A DNA stretch of 26,701 nt from Anaerolineae bacterium (lineage in GTDB: Bacteria > Chloroflexota > Anaerolineae > 4572-78 > J111): the NCBI GenBank assembly GCA_020433835.1, contig JAGRBY010000026.1, positions 1-26,701 of the forward strand, in the 5' to 3' direction. This document shows positions 7,132 to 13,760 of this stretch, in pieces. Every line of letters begins with the position of its first letter. The first letter of the stretch is position 1. A model generated the notes under the pieces. It searched no databases. It saw nothing but the letters and a program-made list of their open reading frames with translations, and was not told where the DNA came from. The translations under genes were made by a program, and so were the position numbers.

Positions 7132-7887
7132 ATGTCCAAAATCATCTCTATCCACTCCTTTAGAGGAGGTACAGGGAAATCGAATACTACGGCAAATGTC
7201 TCCGCTATTCTGGCGGCCCAGGGGTTGCGAGTAGGCGTGATTGATACCGATATCCAATCGCCCGGTATCCATGTCTTGTTTGGCTTTTCAGAAGACGAAA
7301 TGAATCACTCGCTTAATGATTATTTATGGGGTAAGTGCAATATTGAAGATGCTGCCTACGAAGTAACCAGCAGTTTGGGTGGCAATATCTCCGGTAGTAT
7401 TTATCTTATTCCATCCAGCATTAAAGCGGGTGAAATTGCCAGGGTACTGCGCGAAGGGTACGACGTTGGTTTGCTCAATGATGGTTTTCATGAATTGGTC
7501 GAAGCCCTAGACCTCGATGTGTTGATGATTGATACCCACCCCGGATTAAATGAAGAAACGTTGTTATCGGTGGCCATTTCCGATGCCCTAGCCGTGATTA
7601 TGCGGCCCGACCAACAAGATTACCAGGGCACCAGTGTAACAGTGGAAGTAGCCCGCAAACTCAATGTGCCAAGGCTGGTTATAGTTGTCAACAAAACCCC
7701 GCTTGTGTACGATTTTAATCAGGTGAGAAGCCAGGTAGAAAGCCTGTACTCGGCTGAAGTTGCGGCGGTCATGCCCCATTCTGATGAAATGATGGCCCTC
7801 GCCAGCGCCGGTGTTTTTGTGCTGCGCTACCCTGACCACGAGATGACCCGCCTTTATAAGCAGATTGCTCAAAAACTCATGAGCTAA
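7132..7887 (+). CDS. MinD/ParA-like P-loop ATPase
   Basis: A 251-residue SIMIBI-class ATPase. The deviant Walker A loop is FRGGTGKSNTT (residues 10-20): the P-loop Lys16 and Ser17 are present, but the family's signature lysine is Arg11. Switch I is VGVIDTDIQSPG and Walker B with switch II is LDVLMIDTHPGLNEE. The ending (RLYKQIAQKLMS) is not an obvious MinD membrane-targeting helix, so it may act in the cytoplasm or on DNA as ParA or CpaE relatives do. GGAG stands eight bases before the start. It is third in a cassette with the zinc-binding and winged-helix proteins. A hairpin terminator follows, then a diverged paralogue. No ParB, MinC or MinE is nearby, so chromosome partition or division placement cannot be claimed. 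Confidence 0.88.
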   Translation: MSKIISIHSFRGGTGKSNTTANVSAILAAQGLRVGVIDTDIQSPGIHVLFGFSEDEMNHSLNDYLWGKCNIEDAAYEVTSSLGGNISGSIYLIPSSIKAGEIARVLREGYDVGLLNDGFHELVEALDLDVLMIDTHPGLNEETLLSVAISDALAVIMRPDQQDYQGTSVTVEVARKLNVPRLVIVVNKTPLVYDFNQVRSQVESLYSAEVAAVMPHSDEMMALASAGVFVLRYPDHEMTRLYKQIAQKLMS

Positions 7888-7934
7888 GCTCTATAGGCAA
7901 TATCTACGGGTCGAATTTTAACATTGCACTGTAG

Positions 7935-7962
7935 AGACGTCCGGTAGGTACGGGCGTCTTTA
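7935..7962 (+). terminator. Terminator-like hairpin after the first MinD-like gene
   Basis: AGACGTCCG (7935-7943) pairs with CGGGCGTCT (7951-7959) through one G-U pair, with a 7-base loop and a weak T tail (TTTAT). It separates the two MinD-like genes and may only attenuate transcription into the second. Confidence 0.55.
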
Positions 7963-8025
7963 TACTAAACCAAGGTTATCCGCTAGAAAACACATAACGA
8001 TAGTTATGCCCCTCGGAGCTAGCCA

Positions 8026-8772
8026 TTGCCTAAGATAATAGTGTTTCATTCTTTTTATCATGGGGTTGGACGATCAAACATAGCCGCTAATGTGGCTTAT
8101 TTACTTGCCAAACAGGGTAAATGTATTGGCTTGGTTGATGCTGATACCAAAAATCCGGTACAGCATGATCTCTTTGGTTTAGCCAACAAAGATATTCGAT
8201 ACACATTTAACGATTATCTGTGGGGTAATTGTTCAATCGAGCAAACCGCCCATCCGTTAGCCCTCGACTCTGTGCCGGGTAAAATTTTTTTGATTCCCGG
8301 TAACACCACCCAGGGATACCCCCCTCGTGAGGTAAGCGAAGTAAAAGATGCCGAACTGCTGAATGTCGGCTATCAAAGGCTGATCGACTTGTTCAATTTT
8401 GACGCCCTACTTATCGACACGCACCCGGGCGTTAGTGAAAAAGCTCTGGTCTCCGTTACAGTGGCCGATGTGTTGGTTATCATTCTACGGCTCAACCAAA
8501 GTGATTATCAAGGCACAGGTATTACTGTTGATATTGTGCGCGAACTGTCGGTTCCCAACATCTTTTTAATGGTCAACGAAGCCCCCACCAATTTCGACTT
8601 TGATGAAATCAAGGCCAAAATGCAAGATATCTATCAATGTGACGTGGCTGCTATTCTCCCCCACCTCGATCCCATGATGGCTCTGGCTAACTGCGATATC
8701 TTCGCCAGGCGTTATCCCTACCATGCCGTCACCGACAGCCTAAACACAGCCGCCAAGCGGATAGTGTCTTGA
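8026..8772 (+). CDS. MinD/ParA-like paralogue with degenerate Walker A
   Basis: A 248-residue paralogue of the 7132-7887 protein, clearly alignable throughout (FNDYLWG-NC/KC-I/SIE, IDTHPG, DYQGT, VAA-PH-D-MMALA). The P-loop reads FYHGVGRSN. The signature lysine position is Tyr11, the first glycine is His12 and the catalytic P-loop lysine is Arg16. Walker B and switch II (DALLIDTHPGVSEK) are kept. ATP hydrolysis is therefore doubtful, and it may be a regulatory or heterodimer partner of its neighbour. The start is a TTG at 8026 with GGAG seven bases upstream; the nearby ATG at 8006 is out of frame and hits a stop after ten codons. It lies 138 bases after the first copy, beyond a hairpin, so it may be expressed at a different level. 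Confidence 0.84.
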   Translation: MPKIIVFHSFYHGVGRSNIAANVAYLLAKQGKCIGLVDADTKNPVQHDLFGLANKDIRYTFNDYLWGNCSIEQTAHPLALDSVPGKIFLIPGNTTQGYPPREVSEVKDAELLNVGYQRLIDLFNFDALLIDTHPGVSEKALVSVTVADVLVIILRLNQSDYQGTGITVDIVRELSVPNIFLMVNEAPTNFDFDEIKAKMQDIYQCDVAAILPHLDPMMALANCDIFARRYPYHAVTDSLNTAAKRIVS

Positions 8773-8815
8773 TATCCGCAAGACCAACAACCCTGGTGGA
8801 ACGCTTATCCTACAC

Positions 8816-8843
8816 TTGTCTTTTTGGCTAATTATGCTATAGT
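8816..8843 (+). promoter_or_regulatory. Promoter of tRNA-Val
   Basis: TTGTCT (8816-8821) and TATAGT (8838-8843) are 16 bases apart, with TG one base before the -10 hexamer (extended -10). The predicted start lies about ten bases before the tRNA. Confidence 0.65.
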
Positions 8844-8859
8844 AACAGACTATCTATAC

Positions 8860-8933
<74 letters not shown>

Positions 8934-8937
8934 CAGC

Positions 8938-8965
8938 AAAACCGGGTCAATTGACCCGGTTTTTT
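8938..8965 (+). terminator. Intrinsic terminator of tRNA-Val
   Basis: AACCGGGTCAA and TTGACCCGGTT form a perfect stem centred between 8950 and 8951 and run into T6 (8960-8965). It begins five bases after the tRNA. It is the strongest terminator in the window and separates the housekeeping part from the synthase locus. Confidence 0.88.
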
Positions 8966-9187
8966 GATTCGATCGCGTTTATCATGTGGCCCGCCTGTGG
9001 CGACTAACCTTCGATGGAGCCTCCCCGCCGTGGCTAATACCCTATTACGACGCCTTCCGGTGCAATGAACCCATCAAGCAATTAGAGCGGAGTCCCTACA
9101 AGCCGCACCCGGTTCGCCCCCTGGTGCGCCAGCTGGTACACCCGCATTCGACCCCCACTTTTTACGGCTCTCAAACAAAATTATCCT
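8966..9187. other. Gene-free spacer after the tRNA
   Basis: I see no supported gene here. A 67-codon plus-strand reading frame (8986-9189) has no ribosome site and no recognisable domain. Base composition becomes GC-richer than in the MinD region. No att-like copy of the tRNA 3' end was seen inside the window. Confidence 0.4.
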
Positions 9188-9221
9188 AAAAACAGGACAA
9201 AATTGTCCCAAAAATAGGACA
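9188..9221 (+). promoter_or_regulatory. Direct repeat and palindrome upstream of the synthase (candidate operator)
   Basis: AAAAACAGGACA (9188-9199) and AAAAATAGGACA (9210-9221) are direct repeats spaced 22 bases, about two helical turns. Between them GGACAAAATTGTCC (9195-9208) is a near-perfect palindrome. The block ends against the candidate -35 element, a typical place for an activator or repressor site. Confidence 0.5.
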
Positions 9222-9248
9222 GACAAGCCCCGCCAATTTTGCTATCAT
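9220..9248 (+). promoter_or_regulatory. Candidate promoter of the PKS-NRPS gene
   Basis: CAGACA (9220-9225) and TATCAT (9243-9248) are 17 bases apart, with TG one base before the -10 hexamer (extended -10). The -35 match is weak, which fits a promoter needing an activator. It implies a leader of about 280 bases. Confidence 0.4.
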
Positions 9249-9264
9249 TAAGCCTAATCAATTA

Positions 9265-9294
9265 ATGGGTTGAGAACCCATCCGGTGCAACCGG
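9265..9294 (+). promoter_or_regulatory. Two adjacent triloop hairpins in the synthase leader
   Basis: ATGGGTT-GAG-AACCCAT (9265-9281) is followed with no gap by CCGGT-GCA-ACCGG (9282-9294). Both stems pair perfectly and would stack end to end. They lie about ten bases after the predicted start site. No known riboswitch class is recognised and neither has a T tract. Confidence 0.5.
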
Positions 9295-9533
9295 GCCTTC
9301 CTCTAAGCTATTCCCGAAATTGAGCTAAAGCTACAACAAATCGGCTCAAATTGTGACCACCGGACGGACGGAAATCGATGAGCCTGCCCAGGTCTATCAG
9401 AGCGAGAATGCCGGCCATCATCGCCCAGGAAGCGGCGATGCGCAAGGTTAGTTTCGTCCAGTCGGAAGTGCAAGCCAGAATCCCCCCCCTTTTTTTTGGG
9501 TAAAGACCCGACATTGAATTTGGAGGCAGATGG
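9295..9533. other. Synthase leader: no clear gene, possible decayed ORF, C8T8 tract
   Basis: No plus-strand gene is supported. On the minus strand a 68-codon frame (9514-9308) has plausible amino-acid composition (TSDWTKLTLRIAASWAM...) and could be the end of a broken gene, perhaps a transposase, but I do not recognise it. A run of eight C then eight T lies at 9482-9497. GGAGG at 9522-9526 is the ribosome site of the synthase. Confidence 0.35.
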
Positions 9534-10718
9534 ATGGCAAAGCAGCAAAAATCTCACCGGGCCAGGAAAACGACGCCCAAACAACCGGTTTCAGTCAGCA
9601 ACCAAATCGATATTGCTGTGATTGGTCTGGCCTGCCGCTTTCCCGGCGCACAGGACTATCGCCAATTCTGGCACAATTTGGTTTCAGGTGTGGACAGCAT
9701 CACCGAAATCCCCGCCGACCGCTGGGATTGGCGGCGTTATTGGGGCGACCCGCAGACGGAGGCCAACAAGACCAACAGCAAGTGGGGCGGCTTCATTGAG
9801 GACGTGGACAAATTTGATGCCCCGTTCTTTAACATCTCCCCTAGAGAAGCGGAACTAATGGATCCTCAACAACGCCTGTTGTTAGAACTTAGCTACGCCT
9901 GTCTCGAAGATGCGGGTTATCGCGCCTCTCATCTGGCCGGCAGCGATACCAGGGTTTTCATCGGCATCTGCAATTATGATTACAAGGAGTTGCAAGAACG
10001 ATCCGGCCGCCCGCTTGAGGGCCACCTGCTGACCGGTACGGCTAATACGATTGTGCCCAATCGACTGTCCTATTTTTTCAACTGGCATGGCCCCAGCGTG
10101 TCGGTGGATACGGCTTGCTCCAGTTCGCTGGTGGCGCTGCACCAGGCTGTTCAGACGATGGCGCAGGGGGAGTGTCAACTGGGCTTGGTTGGCGGGATTA
10201 ATATTTTGGTCAGCCCGGAGCGGTATATTCCCTTTAGCAAGTTGAACATGCTCTCGCCCACAGGGCGCTGCCGCACCTTTGATGCAGCGGCCGACGGCTA
10301 TGTGCGCGGCGAGGGTGCCGGGGTTATGCTCTTGAAGCGGTTGGAGCAAGCGATGGATGATGGCGACCAAGTCTATGGCATCATCAAAGGCAGCGCGGTC
10401 AATCACGGTGGTGGAGCGCGAACACTGACCTCACCTAATGCCTTTGCCCAGTCCCAAGTTATCGTTGCGGCGTGTCAGCGAGCCGGCATTTCGCCGGCGA
10501 CAATCAGTTACATCGAAACCCACGGCACCGGCACGCCGCTGGGTGACCCGATTGAAACCCATGGATTGAAGCGGGCCTTTAGTCAACGGCTTAAAGAAGG
10601 TGAGCAGACACCGAAAGCAAACTATTCTATTGTGGCTTGGGAGCGGTCAAGACCAATATCGGCCATCTGGAAGCCGCGGCGGGGATGGCGGGCATCATCA
10701 AGGTTTTGCTGGCGATGA
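9534..10718 (+). CDS. Trans-AT PKS, first segment: ketosynthase 1 (frame change near 10630)
   Basis: This is the true start of the giant synthase: GGAGG lies seven bases before ATG 9534. A basic N-terminal tail of about 25 residues (MAKQQKSHRARKTTPKQP) may be a docking segment. Ketosynthase 1 follows, with DIAVIGLACRFPG, VDTACSSS (catalytic Cys195) and ETHGTGTPLGDP (His330). The frame is lost after KANYSI: the next expected residues CGLGAVKTNIGHLEAAAG are encoded in the -1 frame from 10631. The last 29 or so residues of this frame are therefore not homologous to a KS. Restoring one T in the TT at 10630-10631 rejoins the frames. Either the assembly dropped a base or the gene is broken here. 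No loading module precedes the KS, so it should accept a chain from a separate protein. Confidence 0.9.
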   Translation: MAKQQKSHRARKTTPKQPVSVSNQIDIAVIGLACRFPGAQDYRQFWHNLVSGVDSITEIPADRWDWRRYWGDPQTEANKTNSKWGGFIEDVDKFDAPFFNISPREAELMDPQQRLLLELSYACLEDAGYRASHLAGSDTRVFIGICNYDYKELQERSGRPLEGHLLTGTANTIVPNRLSYFFNWHGPSVSVDTACSSSLVALHQAVQTMAQGECQLGLVGGINILVSPERYIPFSKLNMLSPTGRCRTFDAAADGYVRGEGAGVMLLKRLEQAMDDGDQVYGIIKGSAVNHGGGARTLTSPNAFAQSQVIVAACQRAGISPATISYIETHGTGTPLGDPIETHGLKRAFSQRLKEGEQTPKANYSIVAWERSRPISAIWKPRRGWRASSRFCWR

Positions 10719-10920
10719 AGCATAAAACACTGCCGGGCCTCACGCATTTTAATCACCTTAATTCACGCATCAAGCTGGCGGACAGTCCCTTCTATCTTGT
10801 TGAAGAAACAAAAGCATGGCCGCCTTTGCCCGATGAACAGGGTAACGACCGGCCCCGTCGAGCCGGGGTCAGTTCCTTTGGCTTTGGCGGCACCAATGCC
10901 CACGTGGTTCTGGAGGCGTA
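9609..10920 (+). other. KS1 domain (split by a frame change)
   Basis: Spans DIAVIGLACRFPG to NAHVVLEAY. The catalytic triad is complete across the two frames: Cys codon 10116-10118, His 10521-10523 (HGTGT) and His 10664-10666 (NIGHLEAAAG). It should be condensation-competent once the frame at 10630 is corrected. Being N-terminal, it loads from an external carrier protein. Confidence 0.92.
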
Positions 10921-12817
10921 CCCGGAAACCGAGGTCAGGCGGCCGGAGTCAGGTGAGGGGCCGCAGTTGATGGTGCTGTCGGCCAGGAATGAAGAGCGGC
11001 TGCGGGTGCATGCTCAACAGATATTGGCCTTTGTGGAGGAAAGTCCCCCTATTTCACTGACCGAGATGGCCTACACTCTGCAAGTGGGGCGAGAGGCAAT
11101 GGAAAGCCGTATTGCCTTGGTGGTCAATGACATCAGGGCTTTAGGTGAAAAGTTGACTGCTTATCTGGCCGGTGAAGCAACGATCACACACTGTTACCGG
11201 GGGCAGGTGAAGCCCGACCAAGACAGTCCCAATTTGCAAAACGATGATGACGACAGCCCAGCCTTGATCCGGCAGTGGCTGGTGAAGGGCAAACTGGAGA
11301 AATTGGCCGCGAGTTGGGTCAACGGACTGGAGATTGATTGGTCCCTACAGTACCGGGCCGAGAAGCCTCGCCGAATTTCATTACCGACGTACCCCTTTGC
11401 CAAAGAACGATACTGGCTGCCAAGCAATGGACAATTGACATTGGGCAATGGTCAATTCTCAATACTCAATACTCAATTCTCAATTGAACCGCTCCATCCG
11501 TTGGTTCACCAAAACACCTCGACGCTCACCGAACAACGCTTCAGCACCGTCTTTAGGGGCAATGAATTCTTTCTGAATGACCACCAGATACGGGGCGAGA
11601 AAATACTGCCGGGGGTTGCCTATCTGGAGATGGCTCGGGCCGCCGGAGCGATGGCTATTGAACATGAAGCGATCACCGAAATTAAGGATGTGGTCTGGCT
11701 CAAGCCGCTGGTGGTCAAAGATGAGCCGGTAAAAGTCCACCTCAGCCTCCATCCGGTAGCGAGGGATACCGTGACGTATGAGGTCAGAACCCGTGATGGC
11801 ACGGGCCAGCCGGTAGTTCATGGTCAGGGCAAGTTGATCTTTGGGGCCATCGCTGAGGCAGACCCGGTCATCGATCTGGCGGTGATCCGGCAGCGCTGCC
11901 AGATCAAGAAATCGGGGGCGGTGTGTTACGAGCAATTCGAACAGCAGGGACTGGCTTATGGCCCCACTTTTCAAGTGATCGAAGACGTGATCGGGAACGA
12001 TACGGAGGCGCTGGCCCGGCTGCGGCTGCCGGCTGAAGCCGATGTGGAATCATACGGACTGCCTCCGAGCCTATTGGATGGGGTGCTGCAAAGCGTGATC
12101 GGGCTAACCGGGCGTGACGATGCTCCCCATCTTGGACTATCTGTGCCCTTCGCTGTGGAGAGGTTGGAGATTGTGGGGCCGATCCCCCCCACCGGTTACG
12201 CTTATGTCACCCGGCTGGCGGGACAGTCAGACACAACCCATTTTAATATGGCTTTGTTAGATGAGGCAGGACGGGTGAGTGTTAAGTTCCACAATATCAC
12301 CCTCAAAGCCGTACCCCAACCCAATCAAGGTTGGTATTACCGGCCTTATTGGCAGCGAGAAGCGCTGCCTGAGGAGCAATCCACGGGAGGCGAAACAGGG
12401 GAGGCGATCATTATCGTCGTCCCCAAAGGAATGGCGGGGTTAGCCGCTGGGCTGGCCCGGCGCTATCCTCAGCCGCAAGTGATCCGTTTGCTGCTGAGCG
12501 ACCGGACGGTCCGGGTGAGTAAGACGGTGTGGGAGATTGACCTGAGCGATGAGACCGGTCTGGAGAAGAGTCTGAACGGACTGGCCAAGATCGACACGGT
12601 CTATTTTCTAGGCGGGTTGGTCGAACCGCCGTCGGCTACAGCGGATTTGCCAGTATGGGTTCGGAGCCAGGAACAGGGCGTCCTGAGCCTGTTTCGTCTG
12701 ATCAAAGTCTTGGAGCAGCGTGGATTGATGGCCCATTTAGCCAGACTCAAGGTGCTGACCGGTCAGGCCCAGCAAGTTCTCCCCAGGAAATGGTGCAGCC
12801 CTGGAGCGCCTCGCTGA
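10637..12817 (+). CDS. Trans-AT PKS, second segment: end of KS1, ATd1, DH1, start of KR1
   Basis: The frame opens inside KS1 and is not an independent gene: its first codon (TTG) lies in the middle of the conserved CGLGAVKTNIGHLEAAAG motif. Real coding begins near 10631. It carries the third KS catalytic residue (His, codon 10664) and the KS end FGGTNAHVVLEAY. Next come the AT-docking/post-AT linker ending LPTYPFAKERYWLP, an active-looking dehydratase (HQIRGEKILP; LDGVLQ) and the structural half of a ketoreductase (YYRPYWQREALP onward). It stops at 12817 because the frame changes at the C4 run 12781-12784. KVLTGQAQQVLP should continue as QEMVQPWSASLSG in the next frame. An in-frame simple repeat lies between ATd1 and DH1 (11425-11488). 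Confidence 0.88.
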   Translation: MGAVKTNIGHLEAAAGMAGIIKVLLAMKHKTLPGLTHFNHLNSRIKLADSPFYLVEETKAWPPLPDEQGNDRPRRAGVSSFGFGGTNAHVVLEAYPETEVRRPESGEGPQLMVLSARNEERLRVHAQQILAFVEESPPISLTEMAYTLQVGREAMESRIALVVNDIRALGEKLTAYLAGEATITHCYRGQVKPDQDSPNLQNDDDDSPALIRQWLVKGKLEKLAASWVNGLEIDWSLQYRAEKPRRISLPTYPFAKERYWLPSNGQLTLGNGQFSILNTQFSIEPLHPLVHQNTSTLTEQRFSTVFRGNEFFLNDHQIRGEKILPGVAYLEMARAAGAMAIEHEAITEIKDVVWLKPLVVKDEPVKVHLSLHPVARDTVTYEVRTRDGTGQPVVHGQGKLIFGAIAEADPVIDLAVIRQRCQIKKSGAVCYEQFEQQGLAYGPTFQVIEDVIGNDTEALARLRLPAEADVESYGLPPSLLDGVLQSVIGLTGRDDAPHLGLSVPFAVERLEIVGPIPPTGYAYVTRLAGQSDTTHFNMALLDEAGRVSVKFHNITLKAVPQPNQGWYYRPYWQREALPEEQSTGGETGEAIIIVVPKGMAGLAAGLARRYPQPQVIRLLLSDRTVRVSKTVWEIDLSDETGLEKSLNGLAKIDTVYFLGGLVEPPSATADLPVWVRSQEQGVLSLFRLIKVLEQRGLMAHLARLKVLTGQAQQVLPRKWCSPGAPR
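10960..11424 (+). other. ATd1: AT-docking and post-AT linker
   Basis: Runs from LMVLSARNEERL through YTLQVGREAMESRIALV, YRGQVKPDQ and KGKLEKLAASWVNGLEIDW to LPTYPFAKERYWLP. This block replaces an AT domain and marks the trans-AT type. Confidence 0.88.
11425..11488 (+). repeat. In-frame simple repeat in the ATd1-DH1 linker
   Basis: Repeats of TCAAT-TCTCAATAC / CAATTGAC type encode NGQLTLGNGQFSILNTQFSIE. It resembles the dispersed CAATTG-rich repeats that yield QLSIVN-like peptides in several bacterial phyla. It adds no stop and does not disturb either neighbouring domain. Confidence 0.6.
11489..12320 (+). other. DH1 dehydratase domain
   Basis: Begins HPLVHQN. The HxxxGxxxxP motif is HQIRGEKILP (His codon 11582-11584) and the second catalytic motif is LLDGVLQS (Asp codon 12077-12079, Gln kept). 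It should dehydrate the beta-hydroxyl made by KR1. Confidence 0.87.
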
Positions 12818-13760
12818 GTGGGCTGACAATGAGCCTGGCCAGGGAATATCCAGCCATTGAGGTCAGTTGTCTCGATGTGGTGCTGACGACGGGGGACGGG
12901 GGACAGTTCGTGCTTGATGAGGCGGATGTGACCGCCATCACGGCCGAGGGTGGTGGTTACGGCCCGCTTGTCGCTTTACGGCAGGGGGTCAGATATATCA
13001 GGCGGTTGGCTCCGCTGAGCTTGCCGGCGATTGAAGAACGGCCCTACCGGCGTGGCGGGGTGTATCTGATTCTGGGCGGGGCCGGCGGTATTGGGCTGGA
13101 AACGGCGGTTTATCTGGCCGGGCAGGTTCAAGCCAAGGTGGTGCTGGTGGGTAGAAGCGCTTTGACCTCGGAGAAGGAAGCGCAACTCAAGCGCATCGAG
13201 GCGGCGGGCGGTGCGTATCTGTACTGCCAGGCGGATGGAACCGACCTGGCTCAAATGCAAGCCGTGGTCCGGCAGGCCAAAGAAAAGTTTGGGGCGATCA
13301 ATGGGGTGATCCATTCGGCGTTGGTGCTGCGGGATAGCGCCATCAGCACTATGGACGAAGCCACCTTCCGAGCCGTCCTGGCGCCCAAGGTGACCGGCAG
13401 CGTGGTGTTGACTGAGGTGGTGAAAGAGGAGGCGTTGGACTTCATGCTCTTTTTCTCCTCGAGCCAATCGTTGTGGGGTAATGCCGGGCAAGGGAATTAC
13501 GCGGCCGCCAGCACCTTTGCCGATGCCTATGCGTTGTATCTCGATCAGATCAGGCCCTATCCGGTCAAGATTATCAATTGGGGCTATTGGGGCTCGATCG
13601 GGGTGGTAGCGACAGCAGCCTACCGGCGGCGGCTGGCTGAGCATGGCATCGGATCGATTGAGGTCGAGGCCGGAATGGCCGCCCTCGATCAAATTGTGGC
13701 CGGCCCGTTAGCCCAGGTGGCGGCGGTCAAGGCTGATCGTTCAACTTTAGCAGCGCTGGG
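12331..13760 (+). other. KR1 ketoreductase (structural and catalytic halves; frame change at 12781)
   Basis: The structural half starts YYRPYWQREALP. The catalytic half has the NADPH loop GGAGGIG (about 13078-13098), SSSQSLWGNAGQGNY with Tyr at 13498-13500, and HSALVLRDS, whose aspartate suggests a B-type (D-hydroxyl) product. The usual YAAAN reads YAAAS, a minor oddity. Confidence 0.86.

Noticed and set aside
8986..9189. A 67-codon plus-strand frame after the tRNA
   Set aside because: No ribosome site, no recognisable family, and it ends inside the candidate operator block.
9265..9294. A named riboswitch
   Set aside because: Two simple hairpins do not match any class I can identify.
10637..10639. 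TTG 10637 as the start of a separate PKS gene
   Set aside because: It lies in the middle of the conserved CGLGAVKTNIGH motif of KS1, so the frame is a continuation.
10921..11424. A cis-acting AT domain in module 1
   Set aside because: The region is too short, has no GHSxG motif and matches AT-docking/post-AT linkers.
12655..12783. First 43 codons of the 12655 frame as coding
   Set aside because: The overlapping frame carries the ketoreductase homology up to 12784; this stretch has none.
10629..12784. Programmed ribosomal frameshifting
   Set aside because: No slippery heptamer with a downstream structure is evident. The shifts fall at simple homopolymers inside conserved domains, so an indel is the simpler explanation.
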